Under the pieces are notes generated by a model. That model was given only the letters and a program-made list of their open reading frames with translations, ran no database searches and had not been told where the DNA came from. This document shows positions 1-6,726 of a DNA stretch of 8,611 nt, in pieces (position 1 is the first letter of the stretch; every line of letters starts with the position of its first letter). The translations under genes were made by a program, and so were the position numbers. The stretch lies in the NCBI GenBank assembly GCA_031284345.1, contig JAITAC010000012.1:1-8611 (forward strand), in the 5' to 3' direction. Source of the stretch: Holosporaceae bacterium (lineage in GTDB: Bacteria > Pseudomonadota > Alphaproteobacteria > UBA3830).

Positions 1-311
1 CGTATTGTGCCGATGGCGGCATTGGCGGGATTGGTTGCTCCCATGATCTCTCTATTTTTGGGCACGGCATCGCTTCCCTGCAGTACCTGCACCACGATGG
101 GGCCAGACGACATATATTCGCAAATATTATCGTAGAATGCTTTGTCCCGATGTACTTCGTAAAATTTTTCTGCCTGTTCTTTGGTGATACATATTCTTTT
201 TTGAGCGATTATTCTAAGGCCAGCCTGCTCAAAGCGAGCGTTTATACTGCCGGTTATGTTTCGGGCGGTTGCATCTGGTTTTATGATTGAGAGAGTTCTT
301 TGTTTAGACAT
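1..311 (-). CDS. ndk: Nucleoside diphosphate kinase, N-terminal 103 residues (3' end outside window)
   Basis: Ndk transfers the gamma phosphate of ATP to nucleoside diphosphates through a phosphohistidine intermediate and so balances cytoplasmic NTP and dNTP pools. The visible protein starts [15 protein letters not shown] and closely follows E. coli Ndk: the IIKPDA strand with Lys11, the [11 protein letters not shown] strand around residues 69-79, and the nucleotide-contacting REIMGATNP segment with Arg87 and Thr93. The catalytic His (NGTHGSD region, about residue 117 in E. coli) lies beyond the window, so activity cannot be judged here. The start ATG at 309-311 is preceded by an AGGAGA Shine-Dalgarno whose first bases are the TAG stop of holC (320-322). 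This suggests translational coupling as the last visible gene of pepA-holC-ndk. No disruption is visible in the part present. Confidence 0.96.
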   Translation of the reverse strand, partial: MSKQRTLSIIKPDATARNITGSINARFEQAGLRIIAQKRICITKEQAEKFYEVHRDKAFYDNICEYMSSGPIVVQVLQGSDAVPKNREIMGATNPANAAIGTI

Positions 312-319
312 ATTTTCTC

Positions 320-799
320 CTATGTTAGTTTTATCCATCCCTTCGACGAATGTTCCCAGTATTTTACATTTTTTGTATTTTTTTTCAAGTCGGACCGGAG
401 TTCATCTATGACAGCCAGCTGGGTTTTATCTTGGAGTCCGGAATCCACAACGAATATAATTTTTTCGAAATCGTTTTCCCAGATGCTGTAGTCAAAAGAG
501 TCCAGCATCATTAGTACAGTTGCTTTATTTGGGTTCTCCCGGACGTCGGTGAAATATATGGGCTGCTGATCACAGAATCCGAGTTTTTTATCGCCGTGGG
601 GGATAAACGCGTTGGTGGAAAAAGTCCATAGGGCTTTATCCACGACTTTTATTCTTTCTTCCAGCGGACTAAAAAAGATGCATCTTTTTCCGGAAGAATG
701 CACCTTTTCTAGCAATCCTAGAACCACCGACAGAAATCTTTCGGCGTTGGTGGCATATATGACAAATTCCGTATTGCTGTAATCCGGCATAGCTATCAT
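320..799 (-). CDS. holC: DNA polymerase III chi subunit
   Basis: HolC (chi) belongs to the clamp-loader assembly of the replicative polymerase. In E. coli it links the holoenzyme to the C-terminal tail of single-strand binding protein and binds psi. I see no psi gene here, and psi is generally recognised only in gammaproteobacteria. The 159-residue protein shows the family pattern: an N-terminal strand EFVIYAT, a helix with conserved LLEK (29-32), then LWTF (57-60), FIPHG (65-69), QQPIYFTD (78-85) and a C-terminal [12 protein letters not shown] segment. Length matches the usual 140-160. The gene begins 9 nt after the pepA stop and in the same frame as pepA, so the TAA at 809-811 sets the upstream limit. 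The ATG at 799 has only a weak ribosome site (GATGG). A second in-frame ATG at 790 is possible but lacks one too. Coupling to pepA translation is likely. Confidence 0.9.
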   Translation of the reverse strand: MIAMPDYSNTEFVIYATNAERFLSVVLGLLEKVHSSGKRCIFFSPLEERIKVVDKALWTFSTNAFIPHGDKKLGFCDQQPIYFTDVRENPNKATVLMMLDSFDYSIWENDFEKIIFVVDSGLQDKTQLAVIDELRSDLKKNTKNVKYWEHSSKGWIKLT

Positions 800-808
800 A
801 CCATCACA

Positions 809-2305
809 TTATTTAGCACAGATATTACTTAAGAAATCATACAGAAGGCATACACCAAATCCCGTAGCTCCTTCGGAGCAGAGGAAAAGGTCGCAATTGT
901 CAGTGGTGACTTCCACGCCGGCGATGTCCAGATGCGCCCATTTTACGCCATTGATGAACCTCTTCAGAAACTGTGCCGCTGTTATGCTTCCGCCCCTCAC
1001 CGTTGGTTTAGCTATGTTTTGCATATCGGCAATGGTTGAATTGATACCTTTATTGAAATTATCGGTCATGGGCATGCGCCAGACTTTTTCTCCGGTGACC
1101 TCGGACGATTTTTTAATTTGCTCCGCCAGCGTGTCGTCATTGGAGAACAATCCGGCGAATTCGTGGCCCAACGCTACGATGATTGCTCCGGTGAGTGTTG
1201 CCAAATCGATCATGTATTCCGGAGAAAATCTATCCTGTGCGTACCAGAGCGCGTCTGCGAGTATGAGACGGCCTTCCGCATCTGTGTTTAGTACCTCGAT
1301 GGTCTGGCCGGACATGGATTTCACTACGTCGCCCGGACGCTGCGCCGTTCCAGACGGCATATTCTCCACCAGCGCCATAACCCCAATGACGTTCACCGGT
1401 AATTTATTGAGCGCAACCGCCTTCAGAACTCCCAGCACTGTTCCGGCTCCGGCCATATCGTAGCGCATTTCGTGCATGCCGTCTCCGGGCTTAAGACTAA
1501 TGCCGCCGCTGTCAAATGTTACGCCTTTGCCCACCAAAACAATGGGTTTTTCATCAAGCGTACCGCCGTCCCAGCGCAAAATGGCCAGTTTCGGTTCGTT
1601 CGCGCTGCCCTGAGCAACTCCCAGCAGTGCATTCATTCCTTGAGCTATCATATCATATTTATTGAGAATCTCGACCTGTCCTCCCAAAGGCAAAAGTTCT
1701 TCTTTGGCGATTTCCGCTAGACTCTCCGGATATATAACGTTGGCTGGTTCCAGCACCAGCGTGCGAGTTAAAAAAACCGCTTCCGCTATGTTTTGATATT
1801 TTACAAAACTTTCTTTGCATTCTTCGATGTCTGTCGTAAGAAAATAAATTGATGATAATATCGGCAAATCTTTTTTTTCGGTTTTATATTTATCAAAAAT
1901 CCAGGATTTTAATAGCGCACCAAACGCAATCTGCAATTGGGCAGAAGATTTCGCCGTTACATCCGTGCCGTCAATGGCGACGCCGACTTCGGTATCGAGT
2001 TTTTTGGCAGTCTCATATATAGCCGCGCCAATTTTCTGCAGCTCGAGATTGCTCAGTGATTTTCCAGACTCACCTAGACCAACCACAATAACGTAACCGC
2101 AGTCATCTCTGGAAGAAATAAACGAAGTTGTCTCGAATAAATTTCCCGAAAACTCTATTTTTTTTATATTTTTTTCTATCTCTCCGGAAAATTTGTCGTT
2201 TAGAAGAAGCGCACTGGCGGACAACTGCCCACCGGCGTATACCCCTACGGCAATGCTGCCACTGTTCTTCGGAGAGTCCACAAACGAAACATCTTGAATA
2301 ACCAT
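809..2305 (-). CDS. pepA: Leucyl aminopeptidase (M17 family, cytosol aminopeptidase)
   Basis: This is a two-metal, normally hexameric cytoplasmic exopeptidase that removes N-terminal residues, with a preference for Leu, in peptide recycling. Numbered from the ATG at 2305 (498 aa), the C-terminal catalytic domain carries the metal ligands Lys260, Asp265 (VGKGVTFDSGG), Asp283, Asp342 and Glu344, and the catalytic Lys272 and Arg346. The last three acidic and basic residues sit in the family signature NTDAEGRL at 340-347. The weakly conserved N-terminal domain spans about 1-170. The open frame reaches a GTG at 2323 (504 aa), but that codon has no ribosome site, whereas GAGG at 2311-2314 lies 5 nt before the ATG at 2305, so I choose 2305. 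In E. coli PepA also binds DNA in Xer recombination; nothing here shows that role. It is first in the pepA-holC-ndk operon. All catalytic residues are present. Confidence 0.96.
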   Translation of the reverse strand: MVIQDVSFVDSPKNSGSIAVGVYAGGQLSASALLLNDKFSGEIEKNIKKIEFSGNLFETTSFISSRDDCGYVIVVGLGESGKSLSNLELQKIGAAIYETAKKLDTEVGVAIDGTDVTAKSSAQLQIAFGALLKSWIFDKYKTEKKDLPILSSIYFLTTDIEECKESFVKYQNIAEAVFLTRTLVLEPANVIYPESLAEIAKEELLPLGGQVEILNKYDMIAQGMNALLGVAQGSANEPKLAILRWDGGTLDEKPIVLVGKGVTFDSGGISLKPGDGMHEMRYDMAGAGTVLGVLKAVALNKLPVNVIGVMALVENMPSGTAQRPGDVVKSMSGQTIEVLNTDAEGRLILADALWYAQDRFSPEYMIDLATLTGAIIVALGHEFAGLFSNDDTLAEQIKKSSEVTGEKVWRMPMTDNFNKGINSTIADMQNIAKPTVRGGSITAAQFLKRFINGVKWAHLDIAGVEVTTDNCDLFLCSEGATGFGVCLLYDFLSNICAK

Positions 2306-2310
2306 GTAAA

Positions 2311-2314
2311 CCTC
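2311..2314 (-). promoter_or_regulatory. Ribosome binding site that fixes the pepA start
   Basis: The minus strand reads GAGG five bases before the ATG at 2305. The alternative GTG start at 2323 would place this motif inside the coding region and has only T-rich sequence upstream with no purine motif. The site therefore supports the shorter, 498-residue PepA. Confidence 0.7.
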
Positions 2315-2329
2315 AACTTTCACAAATAC

Positions 2330-2365
2330 AAGAAGATATCAGAACTCAAGAAAATATCAGAACTG
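2330..2365. repeat. Imperfect 18-bp tandem duplication upstream of pepA
   Basis: Two adjacent 18-mers, AAGAAGATATCAGAACTC (2330-2347) and AAGAAAATATCAGAACTG (2348-2365), match at 16 of 18 positions. They lie 25-60 bp upstream of the pepA ATG, where a promoter or its control region would be expected. I cannot identify a convincing -35/-10 pair in them. They may be a slippage product or a duplicated binding site; the sequence alone does not decide. Confidence 0.6.
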
Positions 2366-2474
2366 TGGATATCCGGTAATTTTTTTTTACATATGGATTC
2401 TTTTCGCTATAAACATTGCCGGATCGATTGTTCGGATATCAACAAATCCAGGCTATACCCAACAGCATAACAAA

Positions 2475-2600
2475 TCAAGCGGGAGTCAGACAGACTTGAG
2501 CATTTATATCGGCTTTAGCTTTAATGAGCGCCTTCACGACTTCAGTGTTGCCAAGCTCTAGAGCGCAATATATGAAAATCCGTATTTTATAAACAGTTAG
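2475..2600 (-). pseudogene. Decayed ankyrin-repeat fragment
   Basis: Between two stops on the minus strand a 41-codon frame, with no ATG, GTG or TTG that would give a sensible start before the repeat, encodes YCALELGNTEVVKALIKAK followed by ADINAQVCLTPA and a TGA (2475-2477). This fits the ankyrin consensus: an A-x-x-x-G-N helix, the EVVKALI helix, and the A-D-I-N beta-turn that begins the next repeat. The upstream TPLH part is eroded to IFIY. The following repeat starts (LTPA) and then stops, apparently after a small internal deletion. One repeat without start or fold partners cannot be a functional protein, so I read it as the relic of a larger ankyrin gene. It lies on the same strand as the ankyrin gene at the right edge, but its repeat differs in sequence from that gene, so direct descent is not shown. 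Confidence 0.6.
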
Positions 2601-2609
2601 TTAAGTTAT

Positions 2610-2638
2610 TTGTTGTACGCTCGAATTTTCTTTAAACT
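2610..2638 (+). promoter_or_regulatory. Weak candidate sigma70-type promoter for the tadE-like gene
   Basis: TTGTTG (2610-2615) and TAAACT (2633-2638) are separated by 17 bp. They match the -35 and -10 consensus at 3 and 4 of 6 positions. The predicted transcript would start about 5-7 nt before the ATG at 2651, making it almost leaderless, which agrees with the absence of a clear ribosome site. AT-rich DNA gives such matches by chance, so confidence is low. Confidence 0.25.
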
Positions 2639-2650
2639 AAGTTTTGCATA

Positions 2651-3343
2651 ATGAGATATTTTTTGCAAAAACAATGGAAGTCGTTGAGATCTAAATTTTT
2701 TTTACGATACCGGTGTCGTGGGAATGAAATTCCGAATATCGACAGTTTTCGTAAGTATTTGCGCACAGGTTTGCTTGGTTCTGTGGTAATAGAAGCGGCA
2801 TTAACTCTTCCCATCGTTTTACTGCTAATATTTTTTGCGCTAGAAATTACTCGATTAAATATCGCGCAAGTTACAATGGAAGCAATTGCAGCAGAGGCTA
2901 CTTTTAATTTTATTGCCAAGAAAATGACCATAGATTTCGAGAATATCATCAAGAAACACATGACTTTCAATTGCGGAGAAGTGAGGTGGTATTTTGCGGT
3001 GTATGAGAATTTGGACACGATGTTTTCGATTTTCCCTTATGGTGCAGAGGATATATATTGGTATCCGGATAAAAGTTTATATATGAAGACTGATGCGAGT
3101 TTTATACAAAAATCTGGAGATATGGAGCTTACAGATCCTCAGTATCCGGAAAATAGTTTTAGCAGTGATAATCCAAGCGATAATTATAAAACACTTTCTG
3201 GCAAAGTATTTGTGCTTACCTTTGTGTGTGATTTTAAATTTTCTTTAGATTTGATAAAAAAAATATTTAGTAATGGAAGGAATACGATGGGCGAGACCAG
3301 CCACTATATCATTTGGAGCAGGGGATGCGGCATCTGCAATTGA
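2651..3343 (+). CDS. TadE-like pseudopilin or surface-assembly protein
   Basis: The protein (230 aa as read) has a 43-residue basic, positively charged leader ending in Gly43, then SVVIE with Glu48 at +5, then a hydrophobic segment at about 49-66. This Gly-x4-Glu plus membrane helix is the prepilin-peptidase site typical of TadE/TadF pseudopilins, which help assemble Flp/Tad type IVb pili at the inner membrane. A mixed extracytoplasmic domain follows (67-230). The leader is longer than the usual 15-25 residues. No tad genes (flp, rcpA, tadA-C) lie nearby, so it is an orphan within this window. There is no clear ribosome site at the ATG and no other in-frame ATG before residue 76. The last 17-18 codons are unusually GC-rich at third positions and end in RGCGICN, a CxxC (Cys226, Cys229). 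This may be real or may follow a frameshift near the A8 run at 3256-3263. Family assignment is fairly secure; function is not. Confidence 0.72.
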   Translation: MRYFLQKQWKSLRSKFFLRYRCRGNEIPNIDSFRKYLRTGLLGSVVIEAALTLPIVLLLIFFALEITRLNIAQVTMEAIAAEATFNFIAKKMTIDFENIIKKHMTFNCGEVRWYFAVYENLDTMFSIFPYGAEDIYWYPDKSLYMKTDASFIQKSGDMELTDPQYPENSFSSDNPSDNYKTLSGKVFVLTFVCDFKFSLDLIKKIFSNGRNTMGETSHYIIWSRGCGICN

Positions 3344-3437
3344 AAAATTAGATTTTTTTGAAGTCGATAATTTGTTTAGGGAGTTCGTTTTTTTTTGCAA
3401 ACGAACTCCGGTAGAGATCGCTATATTTTTTTATTAA
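3273..3437 (+). other. Overlapping +1-frame reading frame at the tadE-like 3' end (possible frameshifted tail)
   Basis: In the +1 frame relative to the tadE-like gene, an open stretch with an ATG at 3273 runs 54 codons to a TAA at 3435-3437. It includes the plausible protein stretch PATISFGAGDAASAIEKLDF. Its third positions are AT-rich like the body of the tadE-like gene, whereas the annotated frame over 3287-3340 is dominated by C or G at third positions. A run of eight A (3256-3263) upstream is a natural slippage point. However, the frame runs through the inverted repeat at 3380-3409 and past the pnp stop, and the annotated tail is also open. It could be the true C-terminus after a frameshift or chance. 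Confidence 0.25.
3380..3409. terminator. Perfect 11-bp stem-loop between convergent genes, possible bidirectional terminator
   Basis: GGAGTTCGTTT (3380-3390) and AAACGAACTCC (3399-3409) are perfect inverted repeats around an 8-nt loop. The hairpin lies between the stop of the tadE-like gene (3343) and the pnp stop (3421), where a shared terminator for converging transcripts is expected. Neither side has an immediate U tract: the T run is inside the loop for the plus transcript, and the next T run starts about 16 nt later, around 3426. Termination is therefore likely but not canonical. The stem may also protect mRNA 3' ends. Confidence 0.6.
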
Positions 3438-5490
3438 CTTTCATGGTTAATTTTGCGCGACCTTTATTATCGTATCCCAGGAAGAGAACGTCTATTTCGT
3501 CGCCATCATTAACGATGTCGGTGACTCTCTCCACTCTTTTATCGGACATTTCACTTATGTGCACGAGGCCTTCTCTTTGTCCGAAGAAATTCACGAAAGC
3601 GCCGAAGTCCATTACTTTCACGACTTTAGCGTTGTATACGGTGCCATAGACGGGATCCAGGGCAATTCCCTTAATCATGTCCATGGCGCATTCCATTGAC
3701 GCGGTATTGCTGGCAGAGACCGTAACGTTGCCGTCGTCGTCGATGTCGATTTTGGCTTTGCTGCGCTCGATGATTTCGCGTATAACTTTTCCGCCGGAGC
3801 CAATGACCTCGCGAATTTTATCTTTTGGAATGGAGATGGTGGTCATTTTCGGAGCGTTTTCATTTAATTCGGATCTAGCTTCGGCTAATACTTTTGCCAT
3901 TTCGATCAAAATATGGATACGTCCTTTTTGTGCTTGTTTTATGGCTTTTTCCATGATATCGAAGCTGATACCGGTTACTTTTATGTCCATTTGCAGAGCC
4001 GTGATGCCATTTTTAGTACCGGCGACTTTGAAGTCCATGTCTCCCAGATGATCTTCTTCGCCCATGATGTCGCTGAGAACGATGTAATCATCTTCGCCGA
4101 GAATTAATCCCATTGCGACGCCGGCCACCGGATTTTTCAGCGGAACACCGGCGTCCATGAGTGCCAGCGACGCTCCGCATACGGACGCCATAGATGACGA
4201 ACCATTGCAGGACAAAACCTCCGACACTACCCGAATAGAATAAGAAAACGTCTCTTTGGGCGGCAAAACTGCATTTATGGCTCTCCAGGCAAGACGACCA
4301 TGACCTATTTCTCGGCGTCCCGGACTGCCCAACCGTCCCGTTTCTCCAACGGAGAATGGAGGGAAATTATAGTGCAGCAGAAAACGTTCCTTATATTCTC
4401 CGCCCAGAGCGTCCACGATCTGCTCATCCTGAGTAGTCCCCAGTGTCGCAATGGCCAGCGCCTGCGTTTCTCCTCTGGTGAACAATGCAGATCCGTGTAC
4501 CATCGGTAACACTGAAACATCAACGGATATTTCCCTGATGTCCGAAGATGATCTGCCATCAATGCGTTTCCCCGTGGCAAATAAAGTGGCTCTTACGTGG
4601 TTAGAACACACATCGTGAAATATTTCCTTGAGAATTTTTTTATCGGCACAAATGTTTTCCGCAAAATGCGCTTCTATGGATTTAAGAACTTCCGCAAGCG
4701 CTTCGTTTCTATCGTGTTTGCATTGCTTTTTGTAGGCGTTTTCTATTTTTTTACCGAAATGCACAGCCATTTCTTTCGCTATTTCCGAGTAATCTTCGCT
4801 ATGTTCGGCGACTTCCCACGGATCCTTTGCGCATTCTTCGGCCAGATCCAGTATCATGTCGATTACCGGCTGAAATGATTCATGTCCGAATTTCAGAGCC
4901 TTCATCATATTTTCTTCCGAGAGCTCGTTGGCTCCGGATTCCACCATCAAAATGCCGTCTTTTGTGCCGGCTATGACCAGATCCAAATCCGAAGCTTCAT
5001 ATGGATTCAACAAAAATTCGCCGTCCCTAAATCCTATTTTGGAAGCGGCAACGGGACCCATAAACGGAATTCCAGAAATAGTAAGAGCCGCAGATGCTCC
5101 TATGATGGAAATTATGTCCGGATCGTTTTGAGCATCAAAGCTCAGCACCGTGCATATCAGCTGGGTTTCGTTCTTGAAATTCGGATGAAAAAGCGGCCGT
5201 AGTGGTCGATCTATCAACCTGGAAATCAAAGTCTCCCTTTCGGACGGACGTCCTTCTCGTTTTACAAATCCACCGGGAATTTTTCCCGCAGAGTAAGCCT
5301 TCTCCACGTAATTCACCGTAAGAGGAAAAAAATCGGACTCCGCCGACGGCTCCTTATTGGCAACAACGCTACACAGCACCGTGGTATCGGCGTACCTGAC
5401 CACAACAGCGCCAGTGGCTTGGTGTGCTACTCGCCCTGTTTCAATGGAAAGTAACCGACCTCCCCACGTAATTTCTTTTTTAAATATCAT
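3421..5490 (-). CDS. pnp: Polyribonucleotide nucleotidyltransferase (PNPase)
   Basis: PNPase degrades RNA 3' to 5' by phosphorolysis and can add 3' tails; it works as a trimer in the cytoplasm. The 689 residues show the full order: first RNase PH domain (about 10-140, RNA-contact loop GGFVKREGRP at 73-82), its second half (145-210), the all-helical linker (235-305), the catalytic second RNase PH domain (310-535) with EEDHLGDMDFK carrying Asp480, Asp486 and Lys488, a KH domain with GSGG at 564-567, and an S1 domain (about 616-686). E. coli PNPase is 711 aa; this one ends right after S1 without the variable tail. The loop reads FVKR where E. coli has FFRR. AGGA at 5498-5501, 7 nt before the ATG, supports the start. 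It lies 37 nt downstream of rpsO, the classical rpsO-pnp pairing, with no hairpin between them. Confidence 0.98.
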   Translation of the reverse strand: MIFKKEITWGGRLLSIETGRVAHQATGAVVVRYADTTVLCSVVANKEPSAESDFFPLTVNYVEKAYSAGKIPGGFVKREGRPSERETLISRLIDRPLRPLFHPNFKNETQLICTVLSFDAQNDPDIISIIGASAALTISGIPFMGPVAASKIGFRDGEFLLNPYEASDLDLVIAGTKDGILMVESGANELSEENMMKALKFGHESFQPVIDMILDLAEECAKDPWEVAEHSEDYSEIAKEMAVHFGKKIENAYKKQCKHDRNEALAEVLKSIEAHFAENICADKKILKEIFHDVCSNHVRATLFATGKRIDGRSSSDIREISVDVSVLPMVHGSALFTRGETQALAIATLGTTQDEQIVDALGGEYKERFLLHYNFPPFSVGETGRLGSPGRREIGHGRLAWRAINAVLPPKETFSYSIRVVSEVLSCNGSSSMASVCGASLALMDAGVPLKNPVAGVAMGLILGEDDYIVLSDIMGEEDHLGDMDFKVAGTKNGITALQMDIKVTGISFDIMEKAIKQAQKGRIHILIEMAKVLAEARSELNENAPKMTTISIPKDKIREVIGSGGKVIREIIERSKAKIDIDDDGNVTVSASNTASMECAMDMIKGIALDPVYGTVYNAKVVKVMDFGAFVNFFGQREGLVHISEMSDKRVERVTDIVNDGDEIDVLFLGYDNKGRAKLTMKVNKKI

Positions 5491-5527
5491 TATTTCTTCC
5501 TAATTTTATTTGAAACTTCTGATGCAA

Positions 5528-5791
5528 TTAGCGTCTCAATCCGAGTACTTTTATCAGACTTAAATACCTTTCATTGTTGACTCTTTTTAGATAATCCAGC
5601 AGTTTCCTTCTTTTACTTACCATAGCTAAAAGACCACGCCTCGAATGAAAATCCTTGGTGTGGATGTTCATGTGATCCCCCAAACTATTAATTCTAGCCG
5701 TTAACACAGCCACTTGTACTTCCGGAGATCCTGTATCTCCTTCGTGAATAGCAAATTTGTTTATAATCTCTTGTTTGTTTTCAATCGACAT
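5528..5791 (-). CDS. rpsO: 30S ribosomal protein S15
   Basis: S15 is an early-binding protein of the 30S platform that contacts the 16S rRNA central-domain three-way junction. The protein of 87 residues from the ATG at 5791 aligns along its whole length with E. coli S15 (89 aa): the [17 protein letters not shown] segment, the rRNA-binding [20 protein letters not shown] stretch, and the LDYLKR and LGLRR C-terminus. The open frame extends upstream to an ATG at 5824 (98 aa), but that would add 11 residues absent from the family, overlap truB and ignore the GGAG at 5798-5801, so 5791 is the start. It lies 20 nt after truB and 37 nt before pnp. S15 represses its own mRNA in several bacteria; I cannot recognise such an operator here. 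Confidence 0.97.
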   Translation of the reverse strand: MSIENKQEIINKFAIHEGDTGSPEVQVAVLTARINSLGDHMNIHTKDFHSRRGLLAMVSKRRKLLDYLKRVNNERYLSLIKVLGLRR

Positions 5792-5797
5792 CTTTTT

Positions 5798-5801
5798 CTC
5801 C
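5798..5801 (-). promoter_or_regulatory. Ribosome binding site that fixes the rpsO start
   Basis: The minus strand reads GGAG six bases before the ATG at 5791. This, with the match to the S15 family N-terminus, selects the 87-residue product over the longer open frame from 5824. Confidence 0.8.
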
Positions 5802-5811
5802 AATTTTAACA

Positions 5812-6693
5812 TTAATAAATACACATCCTAACGGCTTTCAGCAAACCGCTGTCAGATACGGATCCAATTCCTCGAAAACCACCGTCAAAGTTTTCATGTA
5901 TGCGCACACATGGCAACGATAACTGATTTTTAAGAGATATGCGTAACCCATTCTGAACCATTTTCACAAGATCGTTCTCCAAATATAAGGCCGGGATGTC
6001 GTCCAGCGGACTTTCAATGGGCACAAGCAATCTTATCAACATATCAGTATCATCTATTTTCGATAAATTTTCCAGAGGGATAGCATGTTTTATTGAAAAA
6101 AAGCCAGATTCCGTTCTTCTGAGCGCGTCTACGTAGCCTAAAGAGCCTACTTTCTCCGCAATATCCCGAGCAAGACTCCTGACATAGGTGCCAGGAGAAC
6201 AAATTACGCAAAATCTAAAAATATTATTTTCTACTCCCTCCAGGGATAAAAAAAATATTTCCACTTCCCGCGCAGCTAGCTCAATATTTTCACCTGCTCT
6301 GACGCGGTCGCAGGCTCTTCGGCCGAAGATCTTGATGGCGGAAAAAATCGGAGGCAGCTGCCATTGCCGCCCCAAAAAATCCGGCAAAATATTTTTCACC
6401 TCTTCTGGAATCGGAATTTTTAACGATTCTCCGGTGATTTTTCCGTCCCGGTCCAGGCTATCGGTGGTTTTTCCAAAGACGATCGTGAAATCGTATTTTT
6501 TTCGCTGAGAACTTCCCAAGAACTGTATGAATTTCCGCGCCTCCCCAACGGCAATGGGCAATACGCCGGTGGCAAACGGATCCAGTGTCCCGACGTATCC
6601 TGTTCTGGCCCCCAATATTTTTCTGACCTTGATCATGGCAAAATTGGATGACATACCAGGAGGTTTATCCAAACATAGCCATCCATTCATCAT
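5812..6693 (-). CDS. truB: tRNA pseudouridine(55) synthase TruB
   Basis: TruB isomerises U55 in the T-loop of tRNAs to pseudouridine and also acts as a tRNA folding chaperone. The 293-residue protein starts [16 protein letters not shown], the usual W-x-x-x-DKP-G-x-(S/T)S opening. It carries the catalytic Asp38 in [18 protein letters not shown], the KKYDF strand with Tyr67, [10 protein letters not shown] (112-121), and [10 protein letters not shown] (168-177). The C-terminal part (from about 235) is less conserved, as usual. Oddity: the highly conserved His of the G-H-x-G-T-L-D motif (His43 in E. coli) is Tyr33 here (GYVGTLDP). Two adjacent ATGs (6693, 6690) are possible; the first is listed, and neither has a strong ribosome site. 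The gene follows metK by 33 nt and precedes rpsO by 20 nt, so co-transcription is likely. Confidence 0.97.
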   Translation of the reverse strand: MMNGWLCLDKPPGMSSNFAMIKVRKILGARTGYVGTLDPFATGVLPIAVGEARKFIQFLGSSQRKKYDFTIVFGKTTDSLDRDGKITGESLKIPIPEEVKNILPDFLGRQWQLPPIFSAIKIFGRRACDRVRAGENIELAAREVEIFFLSLEGVENNIFRFCVICSPGTYVRSLARDIAEKVGSLGYVDALRRTESGFFSIKHAIPLENLSKIDDTDMLIRLLVPIESPLDDIPALYLENDLVKMVQNGLRISLKNQLSLPCVRIHENFDGGFRGIGSVSDSGLLKAVRMCIY

Positions 6694-6726
6694 GAGAATT
6701 CTCTTTTTGCGATTGCCTTCGAACTA

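Larger units (their letters stand above)
2306..2650. other. Gene-free interval between divergent pepA and the tadE-like gene
   Basis: This 345-bp interval has no intact gene. It contains the pepA ribosome site, the 18-bp tandem repeat at 2330-2365, a run of nine T at 2380-2388, a decayed ankyrin-repeat frame at 2475-2600 and a weak rightward promoter candidate at 2610-2638. I recognise nothing in about 2366-2474 beyond a widely spaced 8-bp inverted repeat. Confidence 0.7.

Noticed and set aside
897..1463. Long open frames opposite pepA, pnp, truB and metK (for example 897-1463 on the plus strand)
   Set aside because: They are antisense to clearly identified conserved genes, resemble no family I know, and lack ribosome sites; they are by-products of codon usage.
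2306..2323. Longer pepA start at the GTG at 2323
   Set aside because: No ribosome site precedes it, while GAGG lies at the right distance before the ATG at 2305.
2368..2440. Inverted repeat GATATCCG (2368-2375) with CGGATATC (2433-2440)
   Set aside because: Only 8 bp with a 57-nt spacer and partly self-palindromic; expected by chance in this composition.
2632..3018. Minus-strand open frame opposite the tadE-like gene
   Set aside because: The plus-strand frame has the recognisable leader, cleavage site and membrane helix; the antisense frame has no comparable features.
3343..3359. AT-only hairpin GAAAAATTAGATTTTTTT just after the tadE-like stop
   Set aside because: Five A-T pairs are too weak for an intrinsic terminator; the 11-bp stem at 3380-3409 is the better candidate.
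5792..5824. Longer rpsO start at the ATG at 5824
   Set aside because: It adds 11 residues not found in S15, overlaps truB and ignores the GGAG before 5791.
6694..6703. Palindrome GAGAATTCTC followed by five T on the plus strand, just upstream of truB
   Set aside because: A 10-bp palindrome leaves no loop for a stable stem, and the T run is on the strand that is not transcribed here, so it is not a terminator.
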